A DNA stretch of 64,000 nt from an uncultured bacterium (GTDB lineage: Bacteria; Cyanobacteriota; Vampirovibrionia; Gastranaerophilales; Gastranaerophilaceae): assembly GCA_949283255.1 (NCBI GenBank), contig CASDRS010000007.1, forward strand, positions 1 to 64,000, in the 5' to 3' direction. Position 1 is the first letter of the stretch. The number at the start of each line of letters is the position of its first letter. Shown here piece after piece: positions 58,548 to 64,000 of this stretch. Below the pieces are notes generated by a model. That model was not told where the DNA came from. It saw nothing but the letters and a program-made list of their open reading frames with translations, and did not search any database. Position numbers and translations under genes: made by a program.

Positions 58548-60140
58548 TTATGGAACAAAATTGATATCATCTTCAGGAATTGAAATAAGTTTTATTCCGT
58601 AAATTGAGCTAAGCGTAGAAGTAATAGACGGATTAATCTTAGGCTGGCAATTTGAGAAAAATATGGTTTTTACGCCAAGATTTTTCAGCGCAATCATATG
58701 CGATAATGCCGTCACATCACACTTAGTTATGAAAAAGGCTATTTTTTCTGAATCTATCGGAATATTTTTAAACAACTTGTTAAGAAGCGGATAAATCATC
58801 GGAAGAGAGCTTGCAAGATTTATATATGTACAATTATCTTTTGGCAAAGAATACGAAAAAGATATTACATAATCTTTTTTACCTGCAAGTTTCATAAGCT
58901 TTTCAAAATATCCGTCCTGAGAGTACGTTTGAATAGTAGGTCCAACTATAATCAATCGTTCTATCTCTCCTGACGAGAATTTTGATGATAAATTTTTGCA
59001 AAGCTCATCAAATTCATCTGCATCATACCCAACAACCTCAGCCGGAAACTCACGGCCCTTAGCAAACCCTTTTGCATTTTCTGCAGACTTAATCAGTGCA
59101 GAATAATCCTGATTTTTTACAGGCACAACCCCTTTAGGTAAAACTGAGGATGTCGTAAACAATCGTCCTCTATATAAATACTCGGTATTTACATTAGAAT
59201 TTCTGGTGAGCAGTATAGCACCTGGGAACGTTGCAAAATCAAAAACACAATTTCCGCTACAAGTGCCATAATGCCCTTTTAGATTTTCATAACTTTTAAA
59301 TTTTTCAAAAGTATGAGCTACAATAAGCTCGTCATGCGTATAAACATCTATATCTTTACCTTTTACGGCTTCCAAAACATTATTTAAATCTAAAAGACTT
59401 TCCCCAGAAACCAATATTGCCTTACCCTTTGTTGTAGAAAGAGAGACCTCCGACAAGCATACAGCACCAAAATATTTATTTTGAGCGGTTGCAAGCTCTC
59501 CTATAAGCTTTTTATCAAGTTCTGCAAGTGTCTTTATGTTATTTTTTAGTTTTTCAAGAGAAGCCCTCGAATGGTTTAAAAGCTCCAATGCTGTCAAAAT
59601 TTTTCTGACATATTCCTTTACTTCACAAGAATAATCCATCAACTTTGCAACATTTACAGCAACACTTTTTGCTACAGCAAGCAGAATATCTGCCATGTTT
59701 TTCTGCAGACGAGGAGTCTTCTTATATTTAGTTAAAAAGGCTTTTTCGCCAAGCGACATAATCTGCGATAAATTCATCTGAGGCGTAATTATCAATGAAC
59801 TTTTTAACTCTTTAGACGTAACATTGTTCTCTCCGCACAAATTAATATATCTCTGTCTTGAAGTTATCACGTGATAATAAACCTTCGACACCATATTCAA
59901 AAGCTGTTCATCATTATAATCCGTAGATGAAATCACTGTGGACAAAGCCTCAATTATAATATTACTTTCAACGGAGCAGTCCTGTCCAAAGTTTTCTAAC
60001 TGAAGAATATAATATGCAAGTTGCCTTAAACATATTACAATAACTTCCTGCAAAGCCGAGATACTCGGCGGTATTGAACATGACCCCTTTGACACACATT
60101 CATCATACTCAAAATTATCTGAAAAAAAATTATATAACAT
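58548..60140 (-). CDS. Hybrid-cluster protein homologue without cluster ligands
   Basis: A 530-residue protein whose layout follows HCP/hydroxylamine reductase (prismane): ISALQEVIVICLRQLAYYI near the start, a helical N-terminal half, then IDVYTHDELIVAH, FATFPGAILLTRNSN, and YRGRLFTTSSVLPKGVV. HCP binds its hybrid Fe-S-O cluster through a His, two Glu and four Cys. Here the His context VSGHD reads VSGES, the TxNC Cys reads RNSN, and the GCDG, ACGK and GQC Cys positions are not recognisable. Only the Glu in THDE remains. The N-terminal CxxC set is also reduced to C-x5-C. It is translated after a glutaredoxin-like gene 13 bp away. Probably not a redox enzyme of the usual kind. Confidence 0.75.
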   Translation of the reverse strand: MLYNFFSDNFEYDECVSKGSCSIPPSISALQEVIVICLRQLAYYILQLENFGQDCSVESNIIIEALSTVISSTDYNDEQLLNMVSKVYYHVITSRQRYINLCGENNVTSKELKSSLIITPQMNLSQIMSLGEKAFLTKYKKTPRLQKNMADILLAVAKSVAVNVAKLMDYSCEVKEYVRKILTALELLNHSRASLEKLKNNIKTLAELDKKLIGELATAQNKYFGAVCLSEVSLSTTKGKAILVSGESLLDLNNVLEAVKGKDIDVYTHDELIVAHTFEKFKSYENLKGHYGTCSGNCVFDFATFPGAILLTRNSNVNTEYLYRGRLFTTSSVLPKGVVPVKNQDYSALIKSAENAKGFAKGREFPAEVVGYDADEFDELCKNLSSKFSSGEIERLIIVGPTIQTYSQDGYFEKLMKLAGKKDYVISFSYSLPKDNCTYINLASSLPMIYPLLNKLFKNIPIDSEKIAFFITKCDVTALSHMIALKNLGVKTIFFSNCQPKINPSITSTLSSIYGIKLISIPEDDINFVP

Positions 60141-60153
60141 AAAACTATACCTA

Positions 60154-60384
60154 CTATTTTAAACTTTTAACGTAATCAATAATTACATCAGACTCATACA
60201 TTCTCGTATTTTTATCTGTATCCACAAGAAAAGGCACTTGCGCAATTTTCCCCAAAGAAATCAATTCATCAAAATTCTTTTTAATAGAAACATCTTTCAA
60301 AACCAAATCAATCCCTAAATCATTACAAGCAGATAAAACCTTTTGACAATACGGACAAGTCGGCGAATAATATAATTCAAGCAT
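60154..60384 (-). CDS. Glutaredoxin-like thiol protein
   Basis: The ATG at 60384 follows AAGGAG and gives 76 residues: MLELYYSPTCPYCQKVL with the CPYC dithiol active site, QVPFLVD with the cis-Pro, and YESDVIIDYVKSL, the glutathione-site helix of the Grx/GST-N family. It reduces disulfides or glutathionylated proteins. First gene of a two-gene unit with the HCP homologue. Confidence 0.9.
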   Translation of the reverse strand: MLELYYSPTCPYCQKVLSACNDLGIDLVLKDVSIKKNFDELISLGKIAQVPFLVDTDKNTRMYESDVIIDYVKSLK

Positions 60385-60507
60385 AATAACAATCTCCTTA
60401 TACAAAGGCATTATCAATTGAAAGTGCAAAGTTGTCATTACCCGAAGTAATTATTTTAATTAAAAGCTTACTTGCTAAAGATAATTGTTTATAATAAAAT
60501 GCAAAAT

Positions 60508-61626
60508 ATGAAAAATATATTATTTGTTTTCGGGACGAGACCAGAAGTCATAAAATTAGCACCGGTTATTTTGGAACTTAAGAAATATCCGGATAAGTAT
60601 AACGTGATTATATGTAATACAGAACAACAAAAAGAACTATCCAACCAAACACTTGGATATTTCAATTTAAAAGCAGACATTAATCTTGGCTGCATGAAGC
60701 CAAATCAAACTTTGTTGGAAATTCAGACAAGAATTTTAACTGCACTTAATCCTGTATTTGCCGAGAACAAAATTGATGCAACAATTGTACAAGGCGATAC
60801 AATGACAGTATTGTGCGGAGCTCTTGCAAGCTTCTATAATAAAATTCCTGTATTTCACGTAGAAGCAGGTCTCAGATCATATGATATTTACGAGCCGTTT
60901 CCTGAAGAAGTCATGCGCCAAATGACATCAAGAGTTGCAGATTTGCATTTTGCACCAACAGAGAAAAACAGAGGCGCTCTTTTAAAAGAAAATATATCTG
61001 CAGACAAAATTCATATAACAGGTAACACAGTTATAGATGCACTATTCTGCCTATCGGAAGAAACATTAAACAAAGCCGGCGAGTTTTACAAAAATGAAGG
61101 TATTCCTATTGATGACAAGTTAGTCTTAATAACAGCACATCGTAGAGAAAACCATGGCGAAAGAATTGATAGGATAATAAAGGCTATTACTTACTTGGCT
61201 GAAAAATACACAGACCATACCTTCGTAATACCGGTGCATCCAAATCCAAATGTAAAAGAAAAAATTCATACAAGACTTGGGCACATTAAAAATATAAAAT
61301 TATTAACACCACTTGATTACCCATATCTTGTTTATCTAATGAAGAATGCTAAACTTATATTAACTGATTCAGGCGGAATACAAGAGGAAGCTCCATCATT
61401 CGGATGTCCAACCCTTGTTATGAGATATGAAACCGAACGTCAAGAAGGTATAGATGCAGGAGTTTCAGTGTTAGTTGGAGCAGATTACGATAAAATTGTT
61501 TCTCTTAGCGAAAATATTCTTTCAGACAAGAAAGAAAATACTCGTTTAAAAGCTCAAAACCCTTATGGTGACGGCACATCAGCTAAAAAAATAGAAAAGA
61601 TTATAGCAGACTATTTTAATATATAA
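60508..61626 (+). CDS. wecB: UDP-N-acetylglucosamine 2-epimerase (non-hydrolysing)
   Basis: Makes UDP-ManNAc for surface glycans. The ATG at 60508 (MKNILFVFGTRPEVIKLAP) gives 372 residues, normal for WecB. Motifs are VEAGLRSYDIYEPFPEE, the HRRENHG stretch with the catalytic/allosteric His-Arg set, and TDSGGIQEEAPSFG with GIDAG near the end. No Shine-Dalgarno is visible; TATAAT and an overlapping TAAAAT lie 7-12 nt upstream, so a very short leader is likely. Two earlier in-frame starts are within that promoter. Confidence 0.95.
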   Translation: MKNILFVFGTRPEVIKLAPVILELKKYPDKYNVIICNTEQQKELSNQTLGYFNLKADINLGCMKPNQTLLEIQTRILTALNPVFAENKIDATIVQGDTMTVLCGALASFYNKIPVFHVEAGLRSYDIYEPFPEEVMRQMTSRVADLHFAPTEKNRGALLKENISADKIHITGNTVIDALFCLSEETLNKAGEFYKNEGIPIDDKLVLITAHRRENHGERIDRIIKAITYLAEKYTDHTFVIPVHPNPNVKEKIHTRLGHIKNIKLLTPLDYPYLVYLMKNAKLILTDSGGIQEEAPSFGCPTLVMRYETERQEGIDAGVSVLVGADYDKIVSLSENILSDKKENTRLKAQNPYGDGTSAKKIEKIIADYFNI

Positions 61627-61674
61627 TAAACTATTTGTTTTTTATTTTTATTTAGTAAATTTGCGCATAAGAAA

Positions 61675-61700
61675 ATCCGCCCTATTATGAGCGGATGATT
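61675..61700 (-). terminator. Terminator of the prohibitin operon
   Basis: GCGGAT (61696-61691 on the minus strand reads ATCCGC) pairs with ATCCGC at 61675-61680, 10-base loop, followed on the minus strand by TTTTCTT. Confidence 0.7.
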
Positions 61701-61726
61701 AAGGATTATTAAGGTTTATTTACATA

Positions 61727-62557
61727 TTATCTTTTTGTTCCAGAATTAAGTCCGATAAAAGGAACTGTATCTCCCAACATATAAACAGGTAATACACCGT
61801 TCCACTTTTGTACAGCTTCATACTGAACAAGAGCTTTGTTCTTTGCTAAAGCGTCAGATCTAATTTTCATAGAACGAGCCTCCGCTTCAGCTGATATTAT
61901 TTTTTGTTTAGCCTCTTCTTGAATTTGAACAGTTCTGTTTTTAGCTTTCAACGCTTCTTGCTCAGCAGTTACTTTACTCTCAATAGCCTGCTCAAAAACT
62001 TTTGAATAATTTATGTCAGTAATTTGAAATCCTGTTACATTCAAATATTTAGACTCAAGCTGTCTCTGTAACTTACCGACAATATCACTGGTTGCGGCTT
62101 CTCTGTTAGCCACCAAATCTTGAGCGTTCCACTTGCCGATAACATCTTTTATGGTACCTTCAACTACAGGCATGAGAATTGTATTTACATAGTCTGTACC
62201 TACCTCTCTATACATTTTGTATGCATTTTGCGGTTGAAGATTATAATTTATGACATAAGATATTCTAGCCTGCTGAATGTCTTTAGTGTAAACTTCTGTA
62301 CTCATATAAGTTTTCTGAGTTTTAACATTCATATTCTTAATTTTTGAAATAAACGGTGTAACAAAATGGACACCTTCTGTAAAACTTTGAGGAGAAACTT
62401 TACCTAAAGTAACTTTTACGCCTCTTTCACCGACTCCGACAATGGCAATAGGATTAAAAATAAGAAGGAACATTACCACCAACACTATCACTAACACAGG
62501 AGTAGCAAGTGCTTTCTTATCAAAATCAAACTCATTTTTATTCATCATCTTCGTCAT
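61727..62557 (-). CDS. Prohibitin/SPFH-domain membrane protein
   Basis: A 276-residue protein: one N-terminal membrane helix (TPVLVIVLVVMFLLIFNP, about residues 20-38), then an SPFH domain (VGVGERGVKVTLGKV, EGVHFVTPFISKIKNMNVKTQ, REAATSDIVGKLQRQL) and a coiled coil of Ala/Glu/Lys (TAEQEALKAKNRTVQIQEEA) that assembles ring oligomers. Such proteins organise membrane proteases or lipid domains. TAGGAGAG precedes the ATG. Last gene of a three-gene operon. Confidence 0.93.
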   Translation of the reverse strand: MTKMMNKNEFDFDKKALATPVLVIVLVVMFLLIFNPIAIVGVGERGVKVTLGKVSPQSFTEGVHFVTPFISKIKNMNVKTQKTYMSTEVYTKDIQQARISYVINYNLQPQNAYKMYREVGTDYVNTILMPVVEGTIKDVIGKWNAQDLVANREAATSDIVGKLQRQLESKYLNVTGFQITDINYSKVFEQAIESKVTAEQEALKAKNRTVQIQEEAKQKIISAEAEARSMKIRSDALAKNKALVQYEAVQKWNGVLPVYMLGDTVPFIGLNSGTKR

Positions 62558-62571
62558 AATTAAAAACTCTC

Positions 62572-62763
62572 CTATATAAGTCCTGCAAACGATGCCAATA
62601 CATAACCTAATACAATTATCAAAATTAGAAGCGCAAACCCATTTAGAATAATCTTACCGTGTTTCTTATAAAGATTAACATTAAACAAGAAACTAACTAT
62701 AATTATCACAAGATTAACACATATAATGATTGATAATAACAAAAGTAAGATTCTAACAGCCAT
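62572..62763 (-). CDS. Small membrane protein with two helices
   Basis: A 63-residue hydrophobic protein with helices at about residues 3-27 and 38-62, joined by a basic loop NVNLYKKHGK. AGGAAT precedes the ATG. It lies between the AMIN-like and prohibitin genes with gaps of 21 and 14 bp. Family not recognised; an accessory role to its membrane neighbours is inferred. Confidence 0.7.
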   Translation of the reverse strand: MAVRILLLLLSIIICVNLVIIIVSFLFNVNLYKKHGKIILNGFALLILIIVLGYVLASFAGLI

Positions 62764-62784
62764 CGTAATTCCTAATCCTCATCT

Positions 62785-63435
62785 TTATCTGTTGGCAACT
62801 CTTTGTAAATGTCTTATTGTGTCTGCACGTCTGATTGCCTGCTTCATCCTAGGATTTTTAACCTTGTAGTCAATACTTGGAATTGTCAAAAGCTCACGTC
62901 TATAGTTTTTGTACATTGCAATTTCTCTATCACGCATATTCTTTTGAACAGCTTCTTTTACCTTTGCTCTAGGATCAACCTTAATTTCTCTTGATTTAGC
63001 GAATATAAAGCATAACACCAAACCCGCAAAGACACTCCAACAAATTGTATTTTTAGACACCTTGTCAGTTACAACAATTGGAGCTGAGGCAGGAGTGTCA
63101 AATATGATATTTGCACTTGAGATATTTTTACCCTGAACATAAACTTTTATCTCGTTACTGCCAACATTTTCTACAATTACACCATTTGCGGCAGATGTAT
63201 TTTTGTAAACTGTTGATATCTCATCTGAAGTTGTTAACCCTTTGATATCAAGAACAATTTTATTGCTATTTTCTACCACACGCTTTACTGATGCAACAGC
63301 ATCTGATCTTAAAATTATGTTATATCCGCTGCCAGTACCTTCAAGAACTACGGTATTTAAAAAATTATCAGCCGCATACGCACTTGAAAAAGCCGCAAAC
63401 AAACATATTATCAATGTCAAAAGTATTTTTTTCAT
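62785..63435 (-). CDS. Exported/anchored protein with AMIN-like domain
   Basis: The start at 63435 gives signal peptide MKKILLTLIICLFAAFSSAYA; the frame continues upstream without support. The mature part, about residues 25-130, looks like an AMIN domain (repeating beta strands: YNIILRSDAVASVKRVV, NKIVLDIKGL, EIKVYVQGK), a module that binds peptidoglycan or targets to the cell wall. A second membrane helix (CWSVFAGLVLCFIFA) and a strongly basic 60-residue cytoplasmic tail follow. First gene of the prohibitin operon. Confidence 0.7.
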   Translation of the reverse strand: MKKILLTLIICLFAAFSSAYAADNFLNTVVLEGTGSGYNIILRSDAVASVKRVVENSNKIVLDIKGLTTSDEISTVYKNTSAANGVIVENVGSNEIKVYVQGKNISSANIIFDTPASAPIVVTDKVSKNTICWSVFAGLVLCFIFAKSREIKVDPRAKVKEAVQKNMRDREIAMYKNYRRELLTIPSIDYKVKNPRMKQAIRRADTIRHLQRVANR

Positions 63436-63597
63436 CTCTCTAATTTCCCTAATCCTTTTCACACTCCTAGCATAAAGGTTTACAAACGCTAAGTCATCAA
63501 TCAATCGGATAAAATTTATCAACCACTAGATTGATATTAGGAACAAAAAACAGGATGTATAAGGATATTCAATTAAAAATCAAGTAGATTTTAAATA

Positions 63598-63660
63598 TGT
63601 AAACAAATGTTACAAAAAATAAGCATGCTGAAATTCAAAAAAAAATAAAACCTTTATATA
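63598..63660 (+). promoter_or_regulatory. Dyad plus CTTTATATA promoter
   Basis: Perfect TGTAA-N7-TTACA at 63598-63614, exactly 36 bp, then CCTTTATATA at 63651-63660, which ends 37 nt before the ATG at 63698. Spacing is identical to that upstream of the gene ending at 52511. Confidence 0.6.
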
Positions 63661-63697
63661 AATGTAAGACACGAGAGATGATATTAAGGAGTTTGAA

Positions 63698-64000
63698 ATG
63701 AACAGTATTAACACAAACAAATCAAGTAATTTAAATCAAACGACTGCAAAAAAGACAAAAGAAACCGTAGAAACAGCTGGTTCATTGGCAATGAATAACA
63801 CCCCATTATTTGCGGTACCTGTATACAATTACGATATGTTCATACCAACAAACCCATTTTCATTAAATATAGATTTCAGCAGCTACTCTGCAGAAGGTCA
63901 AGAAAATTTAGCTAGTAACACAGGATTTTTACAAGGATTTGCAAATGCAATGTCTACAATTAACAGCTTCAACGGAGGCGCATCATTTGGTGGCGCTGGC
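63698..64000 (+). CDS. Lineage-specific protein, 5' part (runs off right edge)
   Basis: The ATG follows TTAAGGAG. The first 101 residues are visible: a Ser/Asn/Thr/Lys-rich start (MNSINTNKSSNLNQTTAKK), then a Phe/Tyr/Asn/Pro region (FAVPVYNYDMFIPTNPFSL), and a Gly/Ser/Phe stretch entering the edge (NGGASFGGAG). No signal peptide and no known family. Its composition and promoter link it to the proteins at 9.7, 40 and 50-52.5 kb. Confidence 0.75.
   Translation, partial: MNSINTNKSSNLNQTTAKKTKETVETAGSLAMNNTPLFAVPVYNYDMFIPTNPFSLNIDFSSYSAEGQENLASNTGFLQGFANAMSTINSFNGGASFGGAG

Noticed and set aside
63598-63614. NtcA binding site (GTA-N8-TAC)
   Set aside because: The spacing in all copies is GTA-N9-TAC, one base longer than the NtcA consensus; a different CRP-family protein is more likely.

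Overview
The window is an AT-rich bacterial chromosome segment with ordinary housekeeping genes and no phage, IS transposase, plasmid or CRISPR signature. Several traits point to a non-photosynthetic relative of cyanobacteria (Melainabacteria/Vampirovibrionia, probably the gut-associated Gastranaerophilales). The ATP synthase cluster has the cyanobacterial order a, c, b', b, delta, alpha, gamma, with two different b-type subunits and without beta and epsilon. Thymidylate synthase is of the ThyX type. Many lineage-specific proteins of a recognisable style are present: an N-terminal SPxFTG motif, an N-terminal ASQARLL motif, Tyr/Pro repeats with EF-hands, and glycine-zipper blocks. The assignment rests on recollection of these traits; no search was run.

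Layout. 0.1-3.6 kb: edge of a minus-strand gene, an exported TPR protein, a tRNA-dihydrouridine synthase and tRNA-Pro(CGG) with a partial duplicate. 3.6-14 kb: a small glycine-rich protein, a YnbB-type PLP enzyme, a short alpha-glucan phosphorylase homologue, recG, a lineage-specific protein, a VWA protein, an LD-carboxypeptidase and dnaX. 13.8-17.6 kb: two paralogous SPxFTG membrane proteins. 18-25 kb: rsmE, cca and the atp operon. 25-30 kb: birA, a degenerate purN/purD-like pair, CpaF- and CpaE-like ATPases and a 6S-like RNA. 30-31 kb: a tandem array of about 178-bp units built from the 3' end of tRNA-Leu(UAG). 31-40 kb: an Opp/Dpp-type ATPase, a 763-residue coiled-coil protein, a flavoprotein, thyX, rpmE, a TPR protein, rsfS and tRNA-Leu(UAA). 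40-47 kb: an EF-hand protein, csaB, a KDG kinase/KDPG aldolase pair, a CHASE2 adenylate cyclase and gpmI. 47-56 kb: a SNF2 helicase, two glycine-zipper proteins, an AI-2E-family exporter, a radical SAM protein and a hexapeptide acyltransferase. 56-64 kb: a ribbon-helix-helix protein, a histidine-phosphatase homologue, leuD-like, rpsL-rpsG, a hybrid-cluster-protein homologue with glutaredoxin, wecB, a prohibitin operon and the start of another lineage-specific gene.

The most unusual signals fall into four groups. (1) A two-part promoter, dyad TGTAA-N7-TTACA (perfect or with one mismatch) followed at fixed spacing by CTTTATATA, lies in front of three lineage-specific genes of unknown function; two further such genes have the CTTTATATA box alone. 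The geometry resembles class I activation by a CRP-family regulator, and an adenylate cyclase is encoded nearby. (2) Small GC-richer elements with a common skeleton sit beside two tRNA genes and carry partial tRNA copies. (3) Several proteins keep an enzyme fold but lack key catalytic or cofactor residues: the alpha-glucan phosphorylase (PLP lysine replaced by Ser), the HCP homologue, the PurN/PurD pair, the CpaF-like ATPase and the histidine phosphatase. (4) There are two candidate structured RNAs, one with a complete promoter and terminator (6S-like) and one of unknown type with a three-way junction.
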